Source: Coptis chinensis (taxonomy: Eukaryota; Streptophyta; Magnoliopsida; Ranunculales; Ranunculaceae). From it: a DNA stretch of 64,000 bases. Positions 46,978 to 58,100 of this stretch are shown in pieces. The notes beneath the pieces were generated by a model that was not told where the DNA came from, searched no databases, and saw only the letters and a list, made by a program, of their open reading frames with translations. Within the stretch, counting starts at the first letter, position 1. Every line of letters starts with the position of its first letter. The stretch lies in the NCBI GenBank assembly GCA_015680905.1, contig CM027378.1, positions 54,957,501-55,021,500 on the forward strand, read 5' to 3'. The translations under genes and the position numbers were made by a program.

Positions 46978-47880
46978 GTGATGACATCTCCTACAATCAT
47001 ACTGGAGCAGGCTTTTGAAGATTTGTTCCAAAACGACACCTATGGTGCTTGGTTTCGCGAGGTGATCATACACGTAGGCTGGGAACCGCTAATGGTAAGA
47101 CCTGATGAACATTATTCTCTAACACTTACATCTTATTTTTATAATAATTGTAAGTTCTTTGATAGACCGGATGGAGATCCATCACCATTGAGGATGAACC
47201 AATGGAAATTACCAGGTTCTTGCTAGCCTTTGTTCTTGGACTTGCTATGCCCACTGAAATACAAGACTCACATGCCTATTTGGTCGATAATATGTACCTT
47301 TATAACTATAAGGATTTGCATGAGCATTAGGGGGAAGGAATCTTTAGGATAGAGGACCAAAGGGAATATAACATCGCCCTTGGTAGCCTGTCTATGAACG
47401 TGGGCACTGTTATATTTTGGATCATGCTAAACATTAGAAGGGAATGGCGTTATTCTTCTGTGAATGATGAAACTTGTGATATTTTCCTTGCTTTAGCTAG
47501 GGGACGTTTAATCTATAATATTCCCCAGACCCTAATGTCTAGTTTAGCACAAGCCCATAACATGAGGCATAAGTACCTTCTTATGCCTGTTTTAGTTTGT
47601 CGTATTATGATATGTTTCTTCCCTATTTTTTGTGCCCACTTCACGGATTGGGCTGGGGTCGACATTGTGAGACCCACCAATTGTATTACTCGATCTTTTC
47701 GTACAATGATTTTGCAAGGGTGGAGGATACAACCTCATCAGGTTGCACCTTACACCCCATCCGACTAAGTGGCGCTTAACAGGTTAGCAATTGTAGATGA
47801 TAAATGGCGTGAAGCCTGGCAAATCATCATGGTGTGGTAGGATGCGAAGGAACCTCATTTCTTCCAATGAAGAGGATGAG
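46978..47880 (+). pseudogene. E3 3' ORF, homologous to ORF C of E1
   Basis: ATG at 46978 (MMTSPTIILEQAFEDLFQND), then TYGAWFREVIIHVGWEPLMV, YSLTLTSYFYNN. After a break (47226-47394) it resumes with MNVGTVIFWIMLNIRREWRY, MRHKYLLMPVLVCRIMICFF, HFTDWAGVDIVRPTNCITRS and ends in a Trp-rich stretch. E1 has the same order at 5702-4700. It lies where Athila has its second ORF. A hydrophobic stretch around FFPIFCAHF is too short to call a membrane helix. Frame changes and stops make it a pseudogene. Confidence 0.62.
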
Positions 47881-48101
47881 GATGACGTTTAAACGTTGGA
47901 GATAAGGTAAGTTTTTAGTTTCAGTTAGTGTCTGCTTATGTCCCAAGCAAATTAATTCTTGTTATCCCCATAACGGGTGAAACTCATATAGAGTTGCGTC
48001 TGTTTTTCTTTATCTATATTAGTATGTTTTAACCTTGTTTTGCAAATGTTCTAAATTTTCACGCGTTTCCATGGTATTTTTCTACCCTTTTTATTTTAAT
48101 A

Positions 48102-48137
48102 CTTTGAGGACAAAGAATGCTTCTTGTTTGGGGGTGG
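48102..48137 (+). promoter_or_regulatory. E3 internal hairpin-polypurine module
   Basis: CTTTG, loop AGGA, CAAAG, then GTTTGGGGGTGG, about 1.54 kb before the 3' LTR. Confidence 0.65.
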
Positions 48138-49641
48138 CATAGAAACACGTGTAATTAAGGCATCTGTTAGGATATAGATATGTACAATATGCACTTGTTT
48201 TCTAGCAAAAATTTCAAAAATAAAAAATAAAATAAAATATGTTATGCTATACACTTAGGAATATTGGTATTGTTTTCTTTTCCTATGCTCTTAATAATCT
48301 AGAAGTCTCACGTTAGCTTTTGCATTAAAATAGTTTTTAGAAACTTAGGTTAATATGTAGGTAATAATCTTTGCATCTATCTATAAATATATTATATGAG
48401 TATCTATGATTGTTTGGCAGTAAGTTTCTGAATTCTAGGCTAGAGTACTTATTCTACAAATCCTGTGAGAATATAGCCTAAAGCCTTATATGAGTGAAAC
48501 ATTTAAGAAATGACACAAGGGAGAAGTAAAATCCGGATAGAGAAATCACATGTCCACTATACCATACCCTAAGCGAGAATTTAGGCGCTCTTTAGATCGA
48601 TATAGCCAAAAATTCAAACCTTATGAAATTATTTTGCGCTAGTCTCCCCTCTAAGCCTTTCTTTCATATACCACAAATCCTTTACCCTTTTACAAAAAAA
48701 AAACAAAAAAAAAAAATCAACCTACCCATTTTAGAATGAGTCTGAGAATAGGATGAGTGAAGAAAAGAGAAAAGAAAAACCTATGTAAACAAAAATTAGT
48801 TAGTTGCTTCAGAAAAGAAAAAGAAAAGAAGCTTCCATCCAAAGAAAAGAAAAATAAAAATAGAAACAAAATAAAAACTCCAAAGATAGAATAAAAGGAG
48901 TCAAAAAGCCAAAATAAAAAGGCTAAGGATGGAAACAAAGTGTAGAAGCAAAAGAACAAGGGTTTCTCTAGTTACGTAATATGAAGACCCTATTAACTCA
49001 TACTTGTCCTTTTTGAATATCCATTTCATTCCTTCTTAAACCATCTCCTAATCCACGCAACACCTAATAAAGACCTCTAGCTCAGTTAGGAATATGTTAG
49101 TGTGATAGTAAGTGGCAGATGTGTTTGATCGACTTCGGCTTCTTTGTGTGTCATTGAGATTGTAAGGTAAAGTGTGCCCACTGCACACTGGAGTAACGAA
49201 ACTTGAGCGAAAAAATCAGAGTAGTTTTTATCTTGCCATTTATGTGATGACCTACTTAAGGACACTATTCTGAGTTTTCAGAAACGGATATGTTAGTGCA
49301 TTTCAAAGTATTTACTTATTGTATATATTTTTATTCGTAGATGGTTGATTATTATGCATATATTAGCTTAGGTTTCGACTTGATTATTTTGTATTCATTG
49401 CTAGTGAGATGTATAGATAATTGAGATATAAATAAGGAAACAATAGTTTTATTTCTTAGTCATTGTAGTATAGATGAAGTTTGTGAGTACCTTAATTGGA
49501 AAACTCTCACGAGGCTATAACTCGTCCACTAGGGAATTCCTAGTGGTTTAAGGCCTTATTGCATATGGTCAATGCAATCACACTCGGCGAAACGAGATTA
49601 GTTAGAACTCCATTTTTGGTCACTTATTCTAATTTCTCATA
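48138..49641 (+). other. E3 conserved 3' untranslated block
   Basis: No gene. A-rich tract 48691-48717; close match to the block of E4, partial match to E1. Confidence 0.7.
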
Positions 49642-49680
49642 TTTGCTTGAGGACAAGCAAAATGCTGTTTGGGGGTGGTT
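49642..49680 (+). promoter_or_regulatory. E3 terminal hairpin and polypurine tract
   Basis: Stem TTTGCTTG / CAAGCAAA, loop AGGA, then GTTTGGGGGTGGTT and the LTR. Confidence 0.8.
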
Positions 49681-51138
49681 TGATAAGAGCCCAAAACTGT
49701 AGTTTTAACCCCTTAATATCATTACATTTAGACCAATTATGTTTATAATAAATAAGAGTTAGTACTGTTTATGTGCTTTTGTGTATTTCAGGAATTGGAG
49801 TCAAATATGTGCAGAAATGTGTCACTTTTGCGAGATAAAGGAGCAAATGTTGGTTGCTAAGAAGTTCTGTGATTAAAGGCCAAGATTCAAGGAGAAAAAA
49901 CTTTTTTAAAGCTCGGTCAAAGCTGAAAAGTCAAAGTCAACGCGGGCAGAAACAATGCATAAAAGTCAGCAGAACTTCCGAAGACAGTATCTTTGGACTC
50001 AGACCTCAGAATTGGGCTTACCTTATGTCAAAACGACCGTGTTGGAAAAAGATTTCTAATGGTCCAAACCTTCACCCAATTAGAGGAGTAGAAGTAGACA
50101 AAAAGTCTGTTGAAGTCAAATCTAGCTAAAAGATCTCTGTGGACTGAATAAATTTGGTTTTGGGCTCGATTTTTTAGCCCAAAACATGGCTCCAGGCCCA
50201 TGCACGAAATTGGTGATCTATTTCTCTTCTTGAAGGGAGGAAAGGAGGCAGACTAATTAGCTAGACCTAGATTAGAAAATAAATTAGCTTAGACTCCACT
50301 AATTAGTTTTATTACCTTATTTTTAATTTAGTTATTGAATCATTCATAATTCTTCATTAGAGTAATAAAAGTAGTTAGTTATTCATAAATTTTGTTTTGG
50401 TTTATTAAATTACTTAGATCTAAATTTAGTTATTAGTTGTTATCATTTCTTAATTGTTAATTCAGTTGTGAATCCTTGATTAGATCAAATTAGCAAATTT
50501 ATAATCTTTATATCATGTCTTGCTTAAATTCATATAGAAATGATAGTTTAATGATTCAAGGCTTAAACCTTCATTAGAGGGGTTTGAGGGAGCCTTGGTG
50601 AAAACTTGATTGTGTTAGCTTAGAAATCTTTGTGATAATCTATTCAATTCTAGAAAGTAATTAGTTCACCATGAGAATGGGTTTGATTGCTTCACATGCT
50701 AGTTATTATTTGGTAGAGATTGCCATGAATAATTAGGGATTAGAAATACCAATTTGTTATGCAAAAGCATTGCAATTAGGATTACGATGAATCTTCGCTA
50801 GTTAATTAAGTCGAGTTAAGGTGGAATCAAATCCCCCTAATTCCTCCTCATATAGTCAAATTAGCAATTCCATAGTTTGAATTATCATATCTTGATTAGT
50901 AGTTTCCCATCGTAGTATAATTTCTATCGTTACTCTCATTAACTTTGATAGACTGATAATCGTAGTTAACTTAGAATTCTAAAAAACTAGGAGTGGAACG
51001 AATTTTCTATTCCAACTATATTGCAATAGAATCGAGAGTAGAAAACTTTGATAACATAAGCGTAAATTAGTTTTAGTTTTACTTTCGTTTGAGTCTCGTA
51101 GCTTATGCGTAGGTAAAACTATCATTTTACTGTTATCA
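49681..51138 (+). repeat. E3 3' LTR
   Basis: Starts TGATAAGAGCCC, ends TTTACTGTTATCA, followed by AGTGT. Confidence 0.92.
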
Positions 51139-51143
51139 AGTGT

Positions 51144-51581
51144 TTTAAGCGCTTGGTGACGAGAAGGTTGGAAATGATGGCCAAAGACCATAACGAGGTG
51201 CATCATGTGCTTTTCCCCATCGTTGAGGACAACCACTTCACACTATTGGAGCTAGATTTGGGTCTAGCAATGAATTAGAAATTCAACAACTCCATCAAAG
51301 CAAGAGGAAATACAAATAATTGCCCATACTACAAAGCTGCATTGCAAATGATAAACAATGAAAATAGAATAACACGTGTAATATGTCTTCCATAACCAAA
51401 ATTATTAGTTAGCTCCTTCAATCTAATATTAAGCTTTATATTTAGACTTGTATTTTCTCATTCAACAGAAGGCAAAGGTTCAGGAAGAACTTGCAAACAC
51501 TCAGTTGGAACCTCCACATCATGATCAGAATCCCCAAAAAGCCATATCGATTGTTGATTGCCCATAACAACCTTCAGATTT
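51144..51581 (+). pseudogene. PMD gene 1, Ulp1-like exons 10b and 11 (His/Asp/Gln part)
   Basis: Right of E3 the exon resumes: FKRLVTRRLEMMAKDH then HHVLFPIVEDNHFTLLELDL. In C48 proteases the His of the 'NHFTLL' block and the following Asp are catalytic, and KFNNSIKARG matches the 'FYNS' strand. Exon 11 (51469-51581) encodes QKAISIVDCP, a TAA where relatives have the oxyanion Gln region, then QPSDL at a GTAAGT donor. A TAG at 51276 is also disabling. The role in relatives is cleavage of SUMO-like conjugates; for transposon-borne copies the substrate is unknown. Confidence 0.75.
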
Positions 51582-54306
51582 GTAAGTACTAAGAACTATT
51601 TCATTTCATCCCAAGATATAAAGTTTTATGCTGAATACTACTAGTATTTGGTTTGTTTGTGTTTTAGTCTAGTGGTACTTATTGTGCAACGGAAGTTTGT
51701 GTTTTAGTCTAGTAGTACTTGTTGTGCAACGGAAGTCTAGTGGTACTTGTTGTACTAAAAACAATGTTCTCTTATATAGTGTGGGTACATGTGCAGGTCT
51801 AAGTTTTGTCGACCATGACATTATAAAAGCCACACTTCAATGTTATGTCACTTCAGCAGGTCATTTTTCTCATTCGGAACTGAAACACCGAACAGACATA
51901 ATTCTGCATGTATGTTGCCAACAGTGTCATATTTTTCATTTGGATCTGTTCAGCTCTGTAATGCCGAACAGAAACATTTCAAACATTTCTCGCCAATAGT
52001 GGCATACTCTAACAGTACCGTGGTAAGGACTTACAAGATATTAAGATTCATAGTTATCAAGTCGTATATCGTATCATATATCGTTTTCCATTCTTAAATT
52101 TCTTAGCCTTATAATTATAATAGAGAAATCCAAATTTATACTGCTATAAAGTGTGACATACATCAGTTTGAATTCATTAACTTATTACTACGTAAATGAA
52201 AAAGGTAAATAAGCGAATATTCAATAACGAGTTATATCATGCAAGTTATTGAACCTATTTTGTAACCTAGTTAGGAGTGAGGTTTGAAGGAGGATCCTAT
52301 TGGGGAGCGCAAAATTGAAGCTCTGGAGTGGGTGCGACACGTGTGGTATATAAAGATCTTGTAACTAAGTGTCACTGACACCATCAAATCTGACAATGCC
52401 CTTAGTTTTTCTAGTATTAGTTTATTTTAATTTCTTACCAATTAAAGTTGTCATGTAGTTAATAGTTTATGCCCTCAATAGTTTCTATTTAATTATTTAG
52501 AAAAGAAAATTAATGGTTATTTTGAGTTCTACTGTTGGTAGGAAGTTGTTTTCTACTAGTTTACCTAGTTGAATTCAAGTTTTAGACAACACATTAAAAG
52601 GAGACTAAGCTTTGAAAACGTACACAATTTGTTGATCATTAATAGTATTTTTTGTGCCCCTCTCCCATTCAATTACCTTATTTAACTTAGTTGAAGTGTT
52701 CTTCACTTTTGCTATGTGAAATGACACCATTGCTCAAGGGTTGGTGAAGTTTCTCACGAAAACGGGCAACTAGGTAACTTTATGATCAAACCATTGAAGT
52801 TTAGGGGCCTGAATGGCATGTCAAGGGCTCACCAAAGTTGTAGATCAAAAGTTGACACGGTAGAGTTGAATTCATTGCTTTTGAGATGCTCGACAGTTTA
52901 GGGACCTGAATTGCTTAAGATGATTTTGATTATTCTTCTGAATCTAAAGTAAGAACTCTTTTCATATTTTAGAAGAATATATCATTTGATGAGTCACTGT
53001 GGCTGTATATTAGTTTATTTGGTTATCGATTTGGACTATTGAAACTTTAGCTTCATCCATGGTGGCTTGGTCATGCAAGATAGAAGGAAACCTGAATGGT
53101 GATAGTCTTTATATATATATATATATATATTCTTCGTATTTTAGTTGGCTTTAGGTTGGAATTCTTATATGCTTTAGGTGGGCATTCTTATATCCTTTAT
53201 ATTATACGTACGCGTGTATTAACTTGCATTTCAAATCAAACGTATGTACATCATACTATATGTACATACACATGTCATATATTCTGAGAGTATCTTCTGA
53301 GAATTTATTCTGAGAAATACCGAGTATCTTCTGATATTCTGAGAAATATTGAGTATCTTCTACTAAAAAATTCTAAGAAATTTATTCTGAGAAATATTGA
53401 GTATCACAGAGTATCTTGTGAGAAATACGTCATAGTATCACAAAGTATCTTCTGAGAATTTATTCTGAGAAATACTGAGTATTTTCTACTAAAAAATTCT
53501 CAGAAATACTTAGAAATTCTCAGAAGATATCAGAAAGAAGCTTTCTAGTCAAGGATATTTTACTCAGGATGGCTATATTCTTCAGAAGTTACCCGTTCCC
53601 CCAAATTGCATGTCGATACCCGAAATTTTTTATGGAATTAGCATGATGTCATCTGTAAGTTCTTACTTAATATCACTGACTATAATTTCACAAGTTATGC
53701 AACGGTGATTTCAGGTATTGGTGGTTCTTACTTCTTGTTGACCAACTCTTGTAGGTGAACCTTATTTCGTTCAGTTACCTTCTTTTCAGATGTAATCCTT
53801 TGGGCAATTTCGAGTGGCAAACCAATTTCCAGGATCTTTATCAATACTCAGGAAATTTCTTAAACAAGTGGAAATTATAAAGAGCTCAAGATCGTGTCAT
53901 CCAAATTTCAAGTCTCATCAGGTTGAAGGGAATAGAATTGGTCTACCATCCCGAGTAAAATATCCTTTACCAGATAGCTTTTTTCTGGTATCTTCTGAGA
54001 ATTTCTAAGTATTTCTGAGAATTTCTGAGTAGAAGATACTCAATATTTCTCAGAATAAATTATCAGAAGACGGTGTGATATATATGGCGTATAGTATAAT
54101 GTAGACATGTTCGATTTGAAATGCAAGGTAATACACGCATACGTATAATTCAAGGTGGTTTGGTCAAGCAAGCTAGAAGGAATGGATGGTGATAGTCATC
54201 TTAGCTTTATATGGATTATACTATCGTTGTTAGAGATGTTTAAGAACTAGTTCATTTCATCACAACAGATAAAGTTCGGATACTAATAATATTTTCCATG
54301 TAACAG
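51582..54306 (+). other. Long last intron of gene 1 with repeats
   Basis: About 2.7 kb between protease exons 11 and 12, flanked by good splice sites. It has a small direct repeat at 51665-51760 (CTAGTGGTACTTGTTGT and variants), an (AT)n run at 53109-53131 and the foldback structure at 53050-54215. No convincing gene is visible. Confidence 0.55.
53051..54215. repeat. Foldback structure with inverted arms, flanked by direct repeats
   Basis: The arm at about 53197-53390 is the inverted complement of about 54001-54155; for example GTGTATTAACTTGCATTTCA at 53214 pairs with the complement around 54115-54135. Inside the arms TATTCTGAGAAATA units with GAGTATCTTCT recur several times. Outside, GGTGGCTTGGTCATGCAAG (53061) and GGTGGTTTGGTCAAGCAAG (54152) are direct repeats. 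This could be a non-autonomous DNA transposon of foldback type. Confidence 0.55.
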
Positions 54307-54460
54307 GGTAGACTGTGGCATATTTGTGCGCAGGATTATGCGAAAAATTGCCAATTGTAAAGAGCTCAATAAGAGTAGCTTCACTCCACAGAAAATGTTG
54401 AAACATCATGCAAAGATGGCTATGAAGATTTTGAAATGTAATGAATCATTGTGGTGTTAA
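54307..54460 (+). pseudogene. PMD gene 1, last exon with Ulp1 catalytic Cys
   Basis: After an AACAG acceptor, the exon completes Leu in phase and reads VDCGIFVRRIMRKIANC. DCG[IV]F is the nucleophile Cys block of Ulp1-like proteases. It continues SSFTPQKMLKHHAKMAMKIL to a TAA at 54458-54460, the natural end. The phase match with exon 11 supports one gene. Confidence 0.77.
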
Positions 54461-55180
54461 AATGAGTCTTTGATAGACATGAGACTAAGATTTGGTGGAA
54501 ATATGGGTTCATGTAAGCTAAGAAGATTAAAGTGAATTGTATGGCTTTGATGTGATGGTAGTGGTGGCTGGGAGGGTGTTCTTCTAATTGACTAGGTCTT
54601 ATGTATTAGGCAGGCTTGTAATCCCTTGTACGTAGTTAAACGAAAATGTGCGGATGATGGCTTGAGTCCCTCAATGGATGTATGCAATCAAGGCTTCTTT
54701 TCATTTCTGTACTGTTGAGTCTCTGTTGGGTTTCGTTTTTTGGTAAATGACTGGTACAATTGATTTAGGGAGGATTGATTGCCACGGATTTCACATTAAG
54801 TTAGCATAAATGCCATATACTAATTGATTGATTGATTATATGTTTTCATGGATTTTTATGGCTTAGGCTGTGCAAATGTCTCAATAGTAATAGAATTGAA
54901 TTTCGATTGGGACATAGTTGCCATGGAATCTATTTGATTCTACATTGATTAAACATCTTTCTTTAGTTTCCAAGTTTTGAAGAAGCTTACAATATTCTAG
55001 ATTTGCATCAGTTGCCAACTAACACACTTCAAACTCAGATTGTAACTTTGTCACCTGATTATTTACATTGCCAAATACTTGATGAAGAGAAACACTCATC
55101 TATTTATGAAGAGAAACACTACGCCATTGTAACATTGCTTAGGCGTAAGACTCCACAAATGTCAGCCTTCCAAACACTTC
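54461..55180. other. Region between gene 1 and gene 2
   Basis: 3' flank of gene 1; no feature except a small duplication of GATGAAGAGAAACACT-like sequence at 55081-55120. Degraded 3' exons of gene 2 may extend into it. Confidence 0.35.
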
Positions 55181-58100
55181 ATCGATCTTGTAATCCTGGC
55201 AACTTTAGGAGTGGAATTTGACTCTTCAACACCAAGCTTCCACTTATTCTCCTTCTTTTGTTTGCCAACGTCAACTACATCTCTTTGTAGTTGCTGCACC
55301 GAGAGTCCTTCTTGCTGAAAATCTGATGCCCCTTACACTGTCGTTGCACCTGCTTGTGTTTCCTTGACAATTATGGAATTAGGCAATGGAGCTGGATGCC
55401 TCAGAACATCAGTATATGTGAAAAACAATAAAATACAATTAAGAACACTATATTGTCAAATATATCAGATGTCCTCTAATATACCGAAATAACAAATTGA
55501 ACTATTTAAGTAAAGAACAAATTCACAGTCAACTGACTCTCAAACGACCGAAGAAATATAGATATAGGGAAGGGCCCGGGATAGATTTACTCACCACAGT
55601 TTACTCACTTTCATACTTTAAATAGCGTGTCGGATCAATTAATCTAATGGCCAGTTTTTTGCTTAGGTGGACAACCATGTACTTTGTTTAGACGGAATAT
55701 GGCTTTGAGCTTGAGTTGAGAACTCAAGAGCTAAAACTAGTAATGAGTTAAGGACAATCATGGGTCCCGTTTCTTCTCTCTCCTTCCTTTCCTTTGTTGT
55801 TCATACTCAGTGTTCATAGTCCACTAGGAGTATGAATACTGAATGTTCATAGTCCAACAAGAGTATGAACATTCAATGTTCATAGTCCACTAAGAGTATG
55901 AACTCTGAATGTTCATAGTCCAACAAGAGTATGAACATTCAGTGTTCATACTCTTAGTGGACTATGAACATTGAATGTTCATACTCTTAGTGGACTATGA
56001 ACAATCAGTGTTCATACACAATGAACACTGAATGTTCATACTCCTAGTGGACTATGAACAATCCGTGTTTATACTCCTAGTGGACTATGAACACTGAATG
56101 TTCATACTCCTAGTGGACTATGAACAATCAGTGTTCATACACCTAGTGGACTATGAACACTGAATGTTCATACTCTTAGTCTTTCAGTCCTTCTCAGTTT
56201 CACCCACTGAAGTTAGGAAAAGCATGTGACAATGACAAGTGAAGATGGAAAAGGAATACTCACCGTCTTGGCTAGTTGGTTGAATTCTTGGTAGGACCAT
56301 CTTTGTCAGATCTTGCACAAAGTCCACATAAATATGAACGAGCCCATCTTCATGAGGAGCCGAATTAGCAAAGAACTCTATCACCGCATCGTCAATCTCT
56401 AGTGTAATTTTCATGCCCCTAACTAGCCTACAAATAGTAACATTTTCATCAGAGGGACATTCAATAACTTCTCGTATCCAATTAAACAACTTCGCTCTTA
56501 TCATTTCATTAAGCTACATCTCCGGAGAATCAACAACTTTACCACTGCACCATTGTACACCCACACTTTCATCCCTCTCATCTTTTTACCAACCCAAATC
56601 CCTCCATAATGGGCCCTAATGGATTTTCTATCAAGATGAGTGGCTAAAGTGTCACCAGTTGGAGCATCAACATCATTGTCATCTTCAACCTCTCCATCCA
56701 TGTCACTGCCACTATCAGAGCTTGTATAAGTTGATACCAATCCAGGATCAGTTGCAGTCAGGTCACATTGCTCGCTACTCGTACGTGGGTTTTGTTGTAT
56801 TGAGGGATCTATTAATATCTCCGCAAGCATCGAACGCAACTGTGGAGGGATTTATTGATCATGTACGAGTATTTAGTAGTATTGATTCAACCAACTTTGC
56901 AAACTGAACAGAGCACTCCCTCTACAAGAAAGACAAAACTTACAATAACCTATTAATGAGTACATCAATCATAGAATTAAGCACAAGTAAACAAACATAA
57001 CGAGACTATTGTAATGACAAGTCCATCATAGATTGACAACAATAGGGCATGGGTAGGTCACTATCAGACTATTTATTTGAACACCAATTTTAATTTTTTT
57101 TCAAGTCATTCGTCACATCATAGTAGAAGTTGGGGTATAGAGCAAACTAATAGATTCACAAAAAATCACCTCTCAATTCCATCTATCCATGAACAACAAC
57201 TCGCCAGAAGCTAGTGGTGTAACTCGAGTCAAACAGTGGTCTAGGTACCAATCCAGATACACTTCACTCGTATCCTGAGGGTAGTCTACTACGTGTTCAC
57301 AATGACCCATCCACCAATCATTCGACTCCATAACACATCTTTCCATGAATTCCAATTTCGCTTCACGGACCCATCTATCTGGCGGGGCTGGTATATGTTG
57401 TTGAAACCCAAATTGCCTCATACAATGATCATGCATATACTTCTCTACATAATCGAAGTGGATCAGCCATGTAGGTGTTGGGACTAAGAGTGAAGACAAA
57501 ACGGCAAAATCAGGAGTATTCAGCCACTTATCCCATGGCTGCCAGACAACCTAAGAAACAAATTAATTTTAGTAACAGTATGCCAGACATAATGTGTTTT
57601 ATAAATTATTGGTACTGATAAGACACTAACTTGATCCTCGCGGAGTGTGTTCAACTCATCTCTCATAACTTGATACGATTGCTTTCTGCGAGGTCGATCC
57701 CTGGTATATTTCCATCTGCAAGCTGCAGGGAATACAACTTTTGGTTCACGAGTCAATGGTTACAAGCAGAACCTCTCGTAAAACCAAGTCTACACTCAAA
57801 ATTTTAAAAGTTACATCAATTCCACAATATACAATTAATCCAAAAAAGTTCAAATATACCCAACAATACGTACCAACAACAATGTAGAAGAACCATACAA
57901 GTTGAGTCGAAAATTTGAATTTGTTCCTCTCCCGCACTCATTTGGTGTATGGCGGATTGATGTTCCCTTTAGGGCCTTAAATAAATACGCAAGAGAAACA
58001 CTAGCCCAAGCATACATGGCACAATACTCAATATTGTTCAGAAATTGTAGGTACTTGGTATGGACACAGTTGCCCCCTCCTTCAGAAAATATGGTGCTTC

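Larger units (their letters stand above)
32733..51138 (+). mobile_element. E3: non-autonomous Athila-like element
   Basis: An 18.4-kb span with two 1458-bp LTRs and AGTGT duplications at 32728-32732 and 51139-51143. It carries E4 inside gag; without E4 and its duplication it is about 9.87 kb. Order: LTR, damaged PBS, gag, protease joined to a Lys/Arg-rich domain, a promoter-like stretch, a 3' ORF like ORF C of E1, the 3' block with two hairpin-polypurine modules, LTR. There is no RT or integrase. Its LTRs differ more than those of E1, so it looks older. Confidence 0.92.
407..54460 (+). pseudogene. PMD-Ulp1 gene 1, split by three LTR insertions
   Basis: One gene can be followed through the window as exons in consistent order, strand and splice phase: 407-500, 599-1275, 1364-1435 plus 27960-28043, 28223-28606, 29053-29325, 29390-29527, 29603-29723, 31888-32403, 32504-32584, 32695-32732 plus 51144 to about 51380, 51469-51581 and 54307-54460. 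The first half encodes a plant mobile domain (PMD). The last exons carry the His, Asp, Gln and Cys blocks of a Ulp1-like C48 cysteine protease. PMD-protease fusions are known from plant transposon-associated genes; whether this copy was a host gene or a transposon gene is not decided here. It is dead: two insertions lie in exons, and there is a frameshift near 909 and in-frame stops at 1222, 27963, 29112, 31932, 32022, 51276 and 51565. The matching 5-bp duplications make the reconstruction strong. Confidence 0.8.

Noticed and set aside
46978-47880. Possible envelope protein of a retrovirus-like element
   Set aside because: The position fits, but I see no signal peptide, no clear membrane anchor and no cleavage site; kept as 3' ORF of unknown function.
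55003-55221. 72-codon frame on the + strand
   Set aside because: It overlaps the likely minus-strand exon of gene 2 and contains a short local duplication; no domain.
55800-56181. Regular short repeats resembling a CRISPR array
   Set aside because: Repeats are palindromic, variable and mixed in orientation, with no unique spacers, in a plant genome.
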